From positions 3,286,001-3,350,000 of the forward strand of contig NZ_CP010849.1 in assembly GCF_000931445.1 (NCBI RefSeq): a DNA stretch of 64,000 bases, written 5' to 3'. The translations under genes were made by a program, and so were the position numbers. Below are positions 41,607 to 49,282 of this stretch, one piece after another. The DNA is from Streptomyces cyaneogriseus subsp. noncyanogenus (GTDB lineage Bacteria > Actinomycetota > Actinomycetes > Streptomycetales > Streptomycetaceae). The notes under the pieces are model-generated. The model was not told where the DNA came from, did no database searches, and saw only the letters and a list, made by a program, of their open reading frames with translations. Position 1 is the stretch's first letter. Every line of letters starts with the position of its first letter.

Positions 41607-42040
41607 TAACTTCGTATAGCATACATTATACGAAGTTATACGAGTCGGCGTCGTCGGCGCGGTTGCCGTCGGGTGGGAACGGCCTGGTGGGCGTAATAAC
41701 TTCGTATAGCATACATTATACGAAGTTATACGACGAATCCGGCGGCCTCACCGTCCCCCCCACCGGCCCCGGCCGCCAGATCGCCCCCGCCACCCTCCAC
41801 ATCGACCCCCTCCACGGCCTCCACCTGGCCCGCACCCTCGGCGACCTCGGCCGCGCCCTCGGCACCGAGGTCTGCCCCCTCGGCAGCGAGACCGACACCC
41901 AGGCCCTGCTCGCCATCGACGCCGAAGGCCGCGTCTACGCCCTCGACCACACCGGCGACTGGTACCTCGGCCCCGACCTCGACCACGCCCTGGTCGCCCT
42001 CGTCACCGGCATCCAGCCCGTACGCCTCACCGCCGGCTGA
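41321..42040 (+). CDS. SUKH-3 family immunity protein, interrupted by an assembly artefact
   Basis: As written it encodes 239 residues, but residues 95-169 are artefact: translated linker (ITSYSIHYTKLY twice), a foreign 16-residue stretch and a duplicated segment. Removing 41602-41826 (225 bp, 75 codons) gives a clean 164-residue protein with a complete SUKH-3 fold: FPAPVDAALRTAGWQPGRWD, WAEFGGLTVTPTGPGRQIAP, then LGRALGTEVCPLGSE and LLAIDAEGRVYALD, ending LVTGIQPVRLTAG. SUKH-3 proteins bind and neutralise nuclease or deaminase toxins in the cytoplasm. The adjacent YwqJ-like deaminase is the likely target. AAGGG precedes the ATG. Confidence 0.75.
   Translation: MHTDRTPTTRFPAPVDAALRTAGWQPGRWDIKQAEIWADTLRGHTSPAGHRHTVFPAAVEAWAEFGGLTVTPTGPGRQIAPATLHIDPLHGLHLVITSYSIHYTKLYESASSARLPSGGNGLVGVITSYSIHYTKLYDESGGLTVPPTGPGRQIAPATLHIDPLHGLHLARTLGDLGRALGTEVCPLGSETDTQALLAIDAEGRVYALDHTGDWYLGPDLDHALVALVTGIQPVRLTAG
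41602..41643. other. 454 Titanium paired-end linker (contains loxP), copy 1
   Basis: The 42-nt block begins CGTA, contains a perfect 34-bp loxP (41606-41639: ATAACTTCGTATA, spacer GCATACAT, TATACGAAGTTAT) and ends ACGA. This exact CGTA-loxP-ACGA arrangement is the Roche 454 Titanium mate-pair circularisation linker, as I recall it. It is AT-rich in a 70-plus percent GC gene and translates as VITSYSIHYTKLYE. It is a library artefact left in the assembly. Confidence 0.95.
41644..41691 (-). other. 48-bp inverted copy of histidine-kinase sequence between the linkers
   Basis: All 48 bp between the two linkers are the exact reverse complement of 42180-42227, inside the histidine-kinase gene about 540 bp downstream. 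This is a short mate tag trapped between two linker copies, as expected of a chimeric mate-pair read. Confidence 0.95.
41692..41733. other. 454 Titanium paired-end linker (contains loxP), copy 2
   Basis: Second exact copy of the 42-nt linker in the same orientation, with loxP at 41696-41729. It is followed directly by the repeated gene segment 41734-41826. Confidence 0.95.
41734..41826 (+). repeat. 93-bp duplicated gene segment after the linker
   Basis: It repeats 41509-41601 with two mismatches (41514/41739 and 41531/41756). The sequence then continues into the true 3' half of the SUKH-3 gene. It is the rejoining point of the misassembled read. Confidence 0.92.
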
Positions 42041-42082
42041 CCCCCACCGGGCCCACCCCGCCCCCGGGGCCCGCCCCCGCCC

Positions 42083-43393
42083 CTACGACTCCGGGATCAC
42101 CGCCGACACCCGGAAACCCCCCGCCTCCGTCGGCCCCGACACGAACACCCCGCCCAGCGCGGTCACCCGCTCCTTCATCCCCACCAGGCCGTTCCCACCC
42201 GACGGCAACCGCGCCGACGACGCCGACGAACCCTCCGGCGGCGGCCCGTTCTCCACCTGCATCGCGATCTCCGACGCCCGGTAGGCGAGCCGCACACGCG
42301 TCTTCGCCCCCGCCGCGTGCTTGTGGACGTTGGTCAACGCCTCCTGCACCACCCGGAACGCCGTCTGCTCCACCTCCGCCGCACACGACCGCGGCTCACC
42401 CTCCACCGACAGATCCACCGCCATCCCGGCCGCCGCCGACTGCCCGACCAGCTCCTCCAGCTCCGCCAGACACGGACCGCCCTCCTCCGCGGCCGCCCGC
42501 GACGCCGCCGCCGCGGCCGCCGCCCCCACCGCCGCCAACGGCGCCGCCGACACCGCCCGCTCCCGGCGCTCGGACCCACCACTGCGCAGCACCCCGAGCA
42601 TCTCCCGCAACTCGGTCAGCGCCTGCCGCCCCATGTCCCCCACCAGCGCCGCGTTCCGCACCGCCTTCTCCGGGTCCTTCCGCGCCACCGCCTGCAACGC
42701 CGCCGCGTGCACCACCATCAGACTCACCCGGTGCGCGACCACGTCGTGCATCTCCCGCGCGATCCGCGTCCGCTCCTCGCTCCTGGCCCACTCGGCCCGC
42801 TCCTCGGCCCGCTCCGCCAGCAACTGAAGCTCCCGCTCCAGACTGTCCGCCCGCTCACGCAGGCTCTCCATCAGCCGCCGCCGCGCCCCCACGTACATGC
42901 CGAGCAGCACCGGAGGCGCGGTGAGCCCCAGCGACGCGGTGATCGACGCGAACGGCACGAACCAGTCCCCGAGATCCAGGTCCCCCCGCGCCATGTCCTG
43001 CTTCAACCGCACGAACATCACGATCAGCGTGCCAAGGAGCGACATCCCGGCCAGCGCGCCGATGATCCGGCGCGGCAGCTCCGAGGCCGCCAGCGTGTAC
43101 AGACCGACGATCGCCATCAGGGAGCCCATCTGGGCCGGCGTGATCGCGATCGCCACCAGCACCACGGCGATCGGCCACTGCCGCCGCACCAGCAGCACCG
43201 AGCCGGCCAGCAGTCCGAACACCACACCCGCCGCCACCGGGATCCCCGCGTCCCGGGCGAACGGAACCCCCTCCACCGCACACTCCAGCGCGGACACCGC
43301 GGCCAGCGCCGCGTCGAGCGCGGCCCCGCGCCGCCTCGCCCACCACCACGGCCCTCCCCGGGCCGGCACGTGGTCTTCCCCCGTCGTGGTCAT
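42083..43393 (-). CDS. two-component sensor histidine kinase (NarL/DesK type)
   Basis: 436 residues. Four to five membrane helices lie in about 25-170 with little external loop, then a coiled coil (about 173-205) and the HisKA_3 helix EERTRIAREMHDVVAHRVSL with phospho-acceptor His216. The C-terminal HATPase domain has the N box in NVHKHA and GNGLVGMKERV as the G box. An Ala-rich insert (about 275-300) separates the dimerisation helix from the ATPase. No response regulator is adjacent; orphan LuxR-type regulators lie at 56205 and 63451 but pairing is speculative. A 48-bp piece of this gene (42180-42227) appears inverted inside the upstream assembly artefact. Confidence 0.9.
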   Translation of the reverse strand: MTTTGEDHVPARGGPWWWARRRGAALDAALAAVSALECAVEGVPFARDAGIPVAAGVVFGLLAGSVLLVRRQWPIAVVLVAIAITPAQMGSLMAIVGLYTLAASELPRRIIGALAGMSLLGTLIVMFVRLKQDMARGDLDLGDWFVPFASITASLGLTAPPVLLGMYVGARRRLMESLRERADSLERELQLLAERAEERAEWARSEERTRIAREMHDVVAHRVSLMVVHAAALQAVARKDPEKAVRNAALVGDMGRQALTELREMLGVLRSGGSERRERAVSAAPLAAVGAAAAAAASRAAAEEGGPCLAELEELVGQSAAAGMAVDLSVEGEPRSCAAEVEQTAFRVVQEALTNVHKHAAGAKTRVRLAYRASEIAMQVENGPPPEGSSASSARLPSGGNGLVGMKERVTALGGVFVSGPTEAGGFRVSAVIPES

Positions 43394-43553
43394 GGCTCCA
43401 GCCTACGGGCGGGCCGTACGGCATTTCCGGCGACTTTCTCCCCCTGTCCCCCACCACGGGCCGCAACCGGCCGCATGCGAAACCACCCCTTTTCCCTCGA
43501 ACTGCTGAACCCCTGCCGTTCGACACCGGACCCGGTCATTCCACCCGGACGGT

Positions 43554-44312
43554 ATGCCCATGGCACACCCACCCGGCACCCCCACCGACTTCGACGCCCT
43601 GCGGGACAGGGCGCCCTCACGGCGCCCCAACGCCAAGGACGACCTGCGGGAGCGGGCCCGCGAGCTGCGCCTGAAGGGCTGGACGTACGACCGGATCGAG
43701 GCGGAGCTGGGCTGCTCCCGCAGCTCGGTCTCGCTGTGGGTGCGCGATCTGCCAAGACCGCAGCCGCGCTACACACCGGAGGAACAGCAGGCGCTCATGC
43801 AAGCCGGCCTGGCACGCCTGCGTGACGCACGGAACGAGGAACGCAAGCGCATCAAGAACGACGCCGCGCAGGAGATCGGCGAGCTCACCGACAGAGAGCT
43901 GTTCATGACAGGACTGGCGCTGTACTGGGCCGAAGGCTCCAAGAGCAAGCCTTACGATCGCCGCGAACGCGCCGTCTTCGTCAACAGCGACCCCGGCGTG
44001 ATCCAGGTGTACCTCGCCTGGCTCGACCTGCTCGACGTGAGCCGCGACCGGCTCGGCTTCCGGGTGCTGATCCACGAGTCCGCGGACGTGGACGCGGCCT
44101 GCCGCTACTGGGCGCAGCTCGCGGGAGTGGAGGTCTCCGCCTTCGCCAAGCCGACGCTCAAGCGGCACAACCCGAAGACCGTACGCAAGAACACCGGCGG
44201 CGCCTACCACGGCTGCCTGGTCGTGACCGCGGCGCGAAGTGCCGATCTCTACAACCGCATCGAGGGCTGGTGGAACGGCATCGTGACCCACGCGCAAGCA
44301 CGTCTCCGGTAA
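43554..44312 (+). CDS. HTH-containing protein of unknown function
   Basis: 252 residues from ATG 43554 (or ATG 43560; neither has a good ribosome site). Residues about 28-66 are a helix-turn-helix: DLRERARELRLKGWTYDRIE then GCSRSSVSLWVRDLP. A charged helix follows (about 80-110), then a mixed domain opening with ELFMTGLALYWAEGSKSKP and VFVNSDPGVIQVYLAWLDLL. The pattern GLALYWAEGSK...F.NSDP...FL.WL recalls LAGLIDADG/homing-endonuclease-derived regulators such as WhiA, though motif acids are not clearly conserved. It lies directly upstream of tRNA-Gln. I do not recognise a precise family. Confidence 0.7.
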   Translation: MPMAHPPGTPTDFDALRDRAPSRRPNAKDDLRERARELRLKGWTYDRIEAELGCSRSSVSLWVRDLPRPQPRYTPEEQQALMQAGLARLRDARNEERKRIKNDAAQEIGELTDRELFMTGLALYWAEGSKSKPYDRRERAVFVNSDPGVIQVYLAWLDLLDVSRDRLGFRVLIHESADVDAACRYWAQLAGVEVSAFAKPTLKRHNPKTVRKNTGGAYHGCLVVTAARSADLYNRIEGWWNGIVTHAQARLR

Positions 44313-44326
44313 GGTCTGAGGCGCTG

Positions 44327-44399
44327 TCCCCCGTGGTGTAACTGGCAGCACACTGGTTTTTGGTACCAGCAGGACAAGGTTCGAATCCTTGCGGGGGAG
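44327..44399 (+). tRNA. tRNA-Gln(UUG)
   Basis: 73 nt with acceptor stem TCCCCCG/CGGGGGA, D arm, anticodon stem CTGGT/ACCAG with loop TTTTGGT (anticodon UUG at 44360-44362), T arm with GGTTCGAATCC and discriminator G. CCA is encoded at 44400-44402. It lies 15 bp after the HTH gene and before glmU. A hairpin (44424-44459) follows. Confidence 0.96.
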
Positions 44400-44423
44400 C
44401 CATCAGTCCCCAAGACCTCGGTT

Positions 44424-44459
44424 CGGGTCCCGACCGCCGCAGCCTCCGCTCGGGACCCG
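44424..44459 (+). terminator. hairpin terminator after tRNA-Gln
   Basis: CGGGTCCCGA (44424-44433) and TCGGGACCCG (44450-44459) form a perfect 10-bp stem with a 16-nt loop, 22 bp downstream of the tRNA. Confidence 0.65.
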
Positions 44460-44533
44460 CACCCATGGCCACCACAATTCCCCCCGGTATCCTGCGGATG
44501 TCCAACCCCACCCCATAAGCCGAAGGGCATCCC

Positions 44534-45982
44534 GTGAGCGCCAACCGCCCGGCAGCCGTCGTCGTTCTCGCAGCGGGTGAGGGCACCCGTATGAAGTCGG
44601 CCACGCCGAAGGTCCTGCACGACATCTGCGGCCGTTCCCTGGTGGGCCATGTGCTCGCCGCCGCCGGCGAGCTGGAGCCGGAGAACCTGGTCGTCGTCGT
44701 GGGCCACGCCCGCGAGAAGGTCACCGCGCACCTGGCCGAGGTCGCCCCCGACGTCCGCACCGCCGTGCAGGCGCAGCAGAACGGCACCGGGCACGCCGTA
44801 CGGATGGCGCTGGAGGAGCTGGGCGGCGCGGTCGACGGGACCGTGGTCGTGGTCTGCGGTGACACTCCGCTGCTGACGGCCGAGACGCTGGGGTCCCTGG
44901 CGTCGACGCATGCCGGGGACGGCAACGCGGTGACGGTGCTGACGGCCGAGGTCCCGGACGCGACCGGTTACGGGCGGATCGTGCGGGACGAGGCCACGGG
45001 CGCGGTGACGGCGATCGTGGAGCACAAGGACGCGACGGACGCGCAGCGGGCGATCCGGGAGATCAACTCGGGTGTGTTCGCGTTCGACGGGCGGTTGCTG
45101 GCGGACGCGCTGGGGAAGGTCCGCACGGACAACAGCCAGGGCGAGGAGTACCTGACGGACGTCCTGGGGATCCTGCGGGAGGCCGGTCACCGGGTGGGTG
45201 CCTGTGTGGCGGGTGATCACCGTGAGATCGCGGGGATCAACAACCGGGTGCAGCTCGCCGAGGCCCGCCGGATCCTGAACGACCGGTTGCTGACGCGCGC
45301 GATGCTGTCGGGTGTGACGGTGGTGGATCCGGCGACGACCTGGGTCGACGTGACGGTGACGTTCGAGCGGGACGTGCTGGTGCACCCGGGTACGCAGTTG
45401 CACGGCACCACGCATCTGGCGGAGGGCTGCGAGGTCGGGCCGAACGCGCGGCTGACGGACACGCGGGTGGGCGCGGGCGCGCGGGTGGACAACACGGTGG
45501 CGCTGGCGGCCGAGATCGGTCCGGAGGCGACGGTGGGTCCGTACGCGTATCTGCGGCCCGGTACGCGGCTCGGCGCCAAGGGCAAGATCGGTACGTACGT
45601 CGAGACGAAGAACGCGACGATCGGTGAGGGCACGAAGGTGCCGCATCTGTCGTACGTCGGTGACGCGACGATCGGTGAGTACACGAACATCGGTGCCGCG
45701 AGTGTGTTCGTGAACTATGACGGGCAGGACAAACATCACACGACGGTCGGTTCTCACTGCCGTACGGGTTCGGACAACATGTTTGTGGCTCCTGTCACGA
45801 TCGGGGACGGCGCGTACACCGCGGCCGGCTCGGTGATCACGAAGGACGTGCCGCCCGGTTCGCTGGCCGTGGCCCGCGGTCAGCAGCGCAATATCGAGGG
45901 TTGGGTGGCCCGTAAGCGTCCTGGGAGCGCGGCCGCGAAGGCGGCGGAGGCGGCGTCCCGGGAGCCGGACGGCGAAGGCTGA
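44534..45982 (+). CDS. glmU: bifunctional UDP-GlcNAc pyrophosphorylase / glucosamine-1-phosphate acetyltransferase
   Basis: 482 residues from GTG 44534 (AAGGG upstream). The N-terminal uridyltransferase opens with [20 protein letters not shown], the nucleotide-binding signature, with VCGDTPLL following. From about residue 255 a left-handed beta-helix of hexapeptide repeats ([20 protein letters not shown] and onward) forms the acetyltransferase, with [24 protein letters not shown] active-site sequence. It makes UDP-GlcNAc for peptidoglycan and teichoic acids. It is the first gene of the conserved glmU-prsA-rplY-pth group of actinobacteria. Nothing is unusual. Confidence 0.97.
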   Translation: MSANRPAAVVVLAAGEGTRMKSATPKVLHDICGRSLVGHVLAAAGELEPENLVVVVGHAREKVTAHLAEVAPDVRTAVQAQQNGTGHAVRMALEELGGAVDGTVVVVCGDTPLLTAETLGSLASTHAGDGNAVTVLTAEVPDATGYGRIVRDEATGAVTAIVEHKDATDAQRAIREINSGVFAFDGRLLADALGKVRTDNSQGEEYLTDVLGILREAGHRVGACVAGDHREIAGINNRVQLAEARRILNDRLLTRAMLSGVTVVDPATTWVDVTVTFERDVLVHPGTQLHGTTHLAEGCEVGPNARLTDTRVGAGARVDNTVALAAEIGPEATVGPYAYLRPGTRLGAKGKIGTYVETKNATIGEGTKVPHLSYVGDATIGEYTNIGAASVFVNYDGQDKHHTTVGSHCRTGSDNMFVAPVTIGDGAYTAAGSVITKDVPPGSLAVARGQQRNIEGWVARKRPGSAAAKAAEAASREPDGEG

Positions 45983-46117
45983 CCGGAAACCGGTGCGTCG
46001 AACACGGCGTACCGTGATAAGTGCACACCCGCACCCCACCAGCTGAGATGGCCTCCCGCGTGTGCGGGGACGGCTTGGTGTGTGACCCAGCTGCGACACC
46101 TCTGAGGAGAAAGTGCT

Positions 46118-47092
46118 GTGACCGGGATCAAGACGACCGGCGAGAAGAAGATGATGTTCTTCTCCGGCCGCGCCCACCCCGAGCTTGCCGAGGAGGTCGC
46201 CCACGAGCTGGGTGTCGGGGTCGTCCCGACGAAGGCCTTCGACTTCGCCAATGGCGAGATCTATGTGCGGTACCAGGAGTCGGCCCGTGGTGCGGACTGC
46301 TTCCTGATCCAGAGCCACACGGCTCCGATCAACAAGTGGATCATGGAGCAGTTGATCATGATCGACGCGCTGAAGCGCGCGTCGGCCCGCTCCATCACGG
46401 TCATCGTGCCGTTCTACGGTTACGCGCGGCAGGACAAGAAGCACCGGGGACGTGAACCGATCTCGGCGCGTCTGATCGCGGATCTGATGAAGACCGCCGG
46501 TGCGGACCGGATCCTCGCGGTGGATCTGCACACGGACCAGATCCAGGGCTTCTTCGACGGGCCGGTGGACCACCTGTTCGCGCTGCCGCTGCTGGCGGAC
46601 TACGTGGGCGCGAAGGTGGACCGGCAGAAGCTGACGGTGGTGTCGCCGGACGCGGGCCGGGTGCGGGTCGCCGACCGCTGGTGCGACCGGCTGGGCGCGC
46701 CGCTGGCGATCGTGCACAAGCGTCGCGACAAGGACGTGGCGAACCAGGTGACCGTGCACGAGGTCGTCGGTGATGTGAAGGGCCGGATCTGTGTTCTGGT
46801 CGACGACATGATCGACACGGGTGGCACGATCTGCGCGGCGGCGGACGCGCTGTTCGCGCACGGTGCGGAGGACGTCATCGTGACGGCGACGCACGGTGTG
46901 CTGTCGGGTCCGGCGGCGGACCGGCTGAAGAACTCGAAGGTGAGCGAGTTCGTGTTCACGAACACGCTGCCGACGCCGAACGAGCTGGAGCTGGACAAGA
47001 TCACGGTGCTGTCGATCGCGCCGACGATCGCGCGTGCGGTGCGTGAGGTGTTCGAGGACGGTTCGGTGACGAGCCTGTTCGACGAGCAGTAA
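46118..47092 (+). CDS. prsA: ribose-phosphate pyrophosphokinase (PRPP synthetase)
   Basis: 324 residues from GTG 46118, seven bases after GAGGAG. It has the class I features: the flexible loop YARQDKKHRGREPISARLIA with catalytic Lys/Arg, the HTDQIQGFF metal and ATP region, and the PRPP-binding loop CVLVDDMIDTGGTICAAAD. It transfers pyrophosphate from ATP to ribose 5-phosphate, giving PRPP for nucleotides, His and Trp. It lies 135 bp after glmU. A GC-rich hairpin follows the stop. Confidence 0.97.
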   Translation: MTGIKTTGEKKMMFFSGRAHPELAEEVAHELGVGVVPTKAFDFANGEIYVRYQESARGADCFLIQSHTAPINKWIMEQLIMIDALKRASARSITVIVPFYGYARQDKKHRGREPISARLIADLMKTAGADRILAVDLHTDQIQGFFDGPVDHLFALPLLADYVGAKVDRQKLTVVSPDAGRVRVADRWCDRLGAPLAIVHKRRDKDVANQVTVHEVVGDVKGRICVLVDDMIDTGGTICAAADALFAHGAEDVIVTATHGVLSGPAADRLKNSKVSEFVFTNTLPTPNELELDKITVLSIAPTIARAVREVFEDGSVTSLFDEQ

Positions 47093-47100
47093 GGGTTCTT

Positions 47101-47130
47101 CCCGCCCGGCCCCGGGGTCCCGGGGGCGGG
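47101..47130 (+). terminator. GC-rich hairpin after prsA
   Basis: CCCGCCC at 47101-47107 pairs with GGGCGGG ending at 47130, and an inner CCCCGGGG lies in the loop. It is 8 bp past the prsA stop codon and upstream of the rplY promoter. Confidence 0.45.
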
Positions 47131-47140
47131 GTAGATCGTT

Positions 47141-47170
47141 TTGGGTACGGCCTCCTTCTCCGAGTAGACT
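47141..47170 (+). promoter_or_regulatory. candidate rplY promoter overlapping an inverted repeat
   Basis: TTGGGT (47141-47146) and TAGACT (47165-47170) are 18 bp apart, a good vegetative-type match, about 130 bp upstream of rplY. A 12-bp inverted repeat GGTACGGCCTCC (47144-47155) / GGAGGCCGTACC (47190-47201) brackets the -10 box, so it may be an operator or a leader structure. Confidence 0.55.
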
Positions 47171-47307
47171 GCTCAAGTTGCTCGGCGAGGGAGGCCGTAC
47201 CGCTTCGGAAGAGGCTCGTACGGCGGTCCGTAATCGACGCGCTCTTCGTAGCAGGCCGTTCGTGGCCGGGTGACCACGTCCGTTTCTGATTTCTGCGAGG
47301 AGTGATC

Positions 47308-47895
47308 ATGTCCGAGGTGAAGATCGCCGCCGAGACGCGCACCGAGTTCGGCAAGGGTGCCGCGCGTCGTATCCGCCGTGACAACAAGGTTCCGGGTGTG
47401 CTGTACGGGCACGGTTCGGACCCGCTGCACCTGACGTTCCCGGGCCACGAGCTGCTGCTGGCGCTGCGTACGCCGAACGTGCTGATCGCGCTGGACATCG
47501 ACGGCAAGTCCAACGAGCTGGCGATCCCGAAGGCCGTGCAGCGTGACCCGCTGAAGGGCTTCCTGGAGCACGTCGACCTGCAGCTGGTGCAGCGTGGCGA
47601 GACGGTCACGGTCGAGATCGTGGTCCAGACCGAGGGCGAGCTGGCCCCGGGCGGCAACCTGCTGGAGCACCTGCTGGACACCGTGACGGTCGAGGCCGAG
47701 GCCACGCACATCCCGGAGTCGGTGACCGTTTCCATCGAGGGCCTGAGCGCGGGTGACACGATCCACGCCAAGGACATCCCGCTGCCGAAGGGCACGAAGC
47801 TGGCGGTGGACGGCGAGACGCCCGTTCTGCAGATCGTGAACAGCCAGGTCGAGGCTTCCGCCGAGGGCGAGGGCGAAGAGGCCGCCGAGGCCTGA
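47308..47895 (+). CDS. rplY: 50S ribosomal protein L25/general stress protein Ctc
   Basis: 195 residues from ATG 47308, five bases after GAGGAG. An upstream GTG at 47302 overlaps the ribosome site and is less likely. The N-terminal L25 domain (about 1-95: [20 protein letters not shown], then VPGVLYGHG) binds 5S rRNA. The C-terminal TL5/Ctc domain (about 100-185) follows, with an acidic Glu/Ala tail. The length is typical of the Ctc form. It stabilises the 50S particle, and in Bacillus the homologue is stress-induced. It has its own candidate promoter and is followed by a hairpin and pth. Confidence 0.96.
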   Translation: MSEVKIAAETRTEFGKGAARRIRRDNKVPGVLYGHGSDPLHLTFPGHELLLALRTPNVLIALDIDGKSNELAIPKAVQRDPLKGFLEHVDLQLVQRGETVTVEIVVQTEGELAPGGNLLEHLLDTVTVEAEATHIPESVTVSIEGLSAGDTIHAKDIPLPKGTKLAVDGETPVLQIVNSQVEASAEGEGEEAAEA

Positions 47896-47941
47896 GCCGC
47901 TGCTCGCTTCAGGGCCGTGGAGGCTCGCGGGCATCGTTCCG

Positions 47942-47977
47942 GTCGGCCGCTGTTCCCTTCGGGGGGCAGCGGCCGAC
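47942..47977 (+). terminator. hairpin between rplY and pth
   Basis: GTCGGCCGCTG (47942-47952) and CAGCGGCCGAC (47967-47977) form an 11-bp perfect stem with a 14-nt loop, ending just before the pth ribosome site. It may terminate or attenuate rplY transcripts before pth. Confidence 0.6.
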
Positions 47978-47998
47978 GCGTATGAAGGAGACATGGAC

Positions 47999-48595
47999 GT
48001 GACGACCGACGCGGGTGCTCCCTGGCTGATCGCGGGTCTCGGCAATCCCGGTCCGGAGTACGCCATGAACCGGCACAACGTCGGTTTCATGGTGGCGGAT
48101 CTGCTGGCGGAGCGCATGGGGGGCCGTTTCAAGCGGCACGGGAAGGCGCAGGCGCAGGTGGTGGAGGGCCGGATCGGTCCGCCGGGGCCGGCGAGCCGGC
48201 GGGTGGTGCTGGCGAAGCCGATGTCGTACATGAACCTGTCGGGTGGTCCGGTCAACGCGCTGCGGGACTTCTACAAGGTGCCGGTGGCGCATGTGGTGGC
48301 GGTCCACGACGAGCTGGACATCGACTACGGGGTGCTGCGGCTGAAGCTGGGCGGCGGGGACAACGGGCACAACGGGCTGAAGTCGCTGACGAAGGCGATG
48401 GGGGCGGAGTACCACCGGGTGCGGTGCGGGATCGGCCGGCCGCCGGGGCGGATGCCGGTGGCGGATTTCGTGCTGAAGGACTTCTCTTCGGTGGAGCGCA
48501 AGGAGCTGGACTGGTTCGTGGACCGGGCGGCGGACGCGGTGGAGTGTCTGGTGACGGAGGGTCTGGAGCGGGCGCAGAGCGCGTACAACTCCTAG
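47999..48595 (+). CDS. pth: peptidyl-tRNA hydrolase
   Basis: 198 residues from GTG 47999, eight bases after AAGGAG. The ATG at 47993 is only two bases from it and is less likely. [21 protein letters not shown] contains the catalytic His and Asn of the family, [13 protein letters not shown] and [27 protein letters not shown] hold the other active-site residues, and RCGIGRPPG is the C-terminal signature. It frees tRNA from prematurely released peptidyl-tRNA and is essential. It is last in the glmU-prsA-rplY-pth group. Confidence 0.97.
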   Translation: MTTDAGAPWLIAGLGNPGPEYAMNRHNVGFMVADLLAERMGGRFKRHGKAQAQVVEGRIGPPGPASRRVVLAKPMSYMNLSGGPVNALRDFYKVPVAHVVAVHDELDIDYGVLRLKLGGGDNGHNGLKSLTKAMGAEYHRVRCGIGRPPGRMPVADFVLKDFSSVERKELDWFVDRAADAVECLVTEGLERAQSAYNS

Positions 48596-48647
48596 ACGGC
48601 TCCCGGCTTGTCTCCCCCGCGGGTTGACGGTCGTGCGGGTATGGCCA

Positions 48648-49151
48648 ATGATCCCGGCCATGCCTGCCTCTGCCCCGCGTTCCCGTCAGGCCCCGGCCGC
48701 CGTTCTGCGCTTCGGGCGGGTCGCGGCGATGGGGACGGTCTCGGTGCTGATCCTGATCGCCGGTGTGTGGGCGTCGTGGGGCACCGCGCAGCACGTGATG
48801 CTGACCAAGGGGCGTGAGCGCGGCACGGTCGAGGTGGCGCGGTGCGGGGGCGGTGCGTGCAGTGGGCCGTACCGGCCGGTGTCGGCGGGGTCGCAGGCGC
48901 GGTCGCGGGTGGTGCTGGCGGACACGGTGGCCGTGGCCGAGGGGCGGACGTACGCGGTGGTGGTGAAGCCCGGTGGCGTGGAGGCGGTGCCCTCCGGTGT
49001 GGCCGGGATCCTGTACGCGTGGGTGCCGCTGGGCGGGGCGCTGCTGCTGGCGTCGGTCGTGGTGGCGGGCGGTCTGCGGCGGACCGGGGCGGCGTGGGTG
49101 CTGGCCGGGTCGGGGGTGGCGCTGCTGACGGCGGCCTTCGCGACCGTGTGA
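48648..49151 (+). CDS. small membrane protein of unknown function
   Basis: 167 residues from ATG 48648. Starts at ATG 48660 or an upstream TTG/GTG are also possible because no clear ribosome site exists. One membrane helix near the N-terminus (about 28-48, GTVSVLILIAGVWASWGTA) is followed by an external domain with a Cys pair (CGGGACSGPYRP), and two helices near the C-terminus (about 120-165). The layout, two membrane ends around a small external domain, is common in Streptomyces proteins of unknown role. No family was recognised. Confidence 0.65.
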   Translation: MIPAMPASAPRSRQAPAAVLRFGRVAAMGTVSVLILIAGVWASWGTAQHVMLTKGRERGTVEVARCGGGACSGPYRPVSAGSQARSRVVLADTVAVAEGRTYAVVVKPGGVEAVPSGVAGILYAWVPLGGALLLASVVVAGGLRRTGAAWVLAGSGVALLTAAFATV

Positions 49152-49282
49152 GAGTTCAAGGGCGCCATGCGAGGGTTTTGTGTGTTGCCTGTTCGTGATT
49201 GACGAACGTCCGGACCCGGCCGGAAGCTGAACTGCCCCCTCCACATCTTCCGTTTCACTTCTTGAAGATGGATATCTGCTGC

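Noticed and set aside
41606..41729. Two direct loxP sites read as a Cre-recombined engineered locus
   Set aside because: A Cre scar leaves one loxP, not two around 48 bp of native inverted sequence, and both copies carry the CGTA/ACGA ends of the 454 linker. No marker or vector sequence is present.
44327..44402. tRNA-Gln as the attachment site of an integrated element
   Set aside because: No duplicate of the tRNA 3' end, integrase or phage gene was seen within the window.
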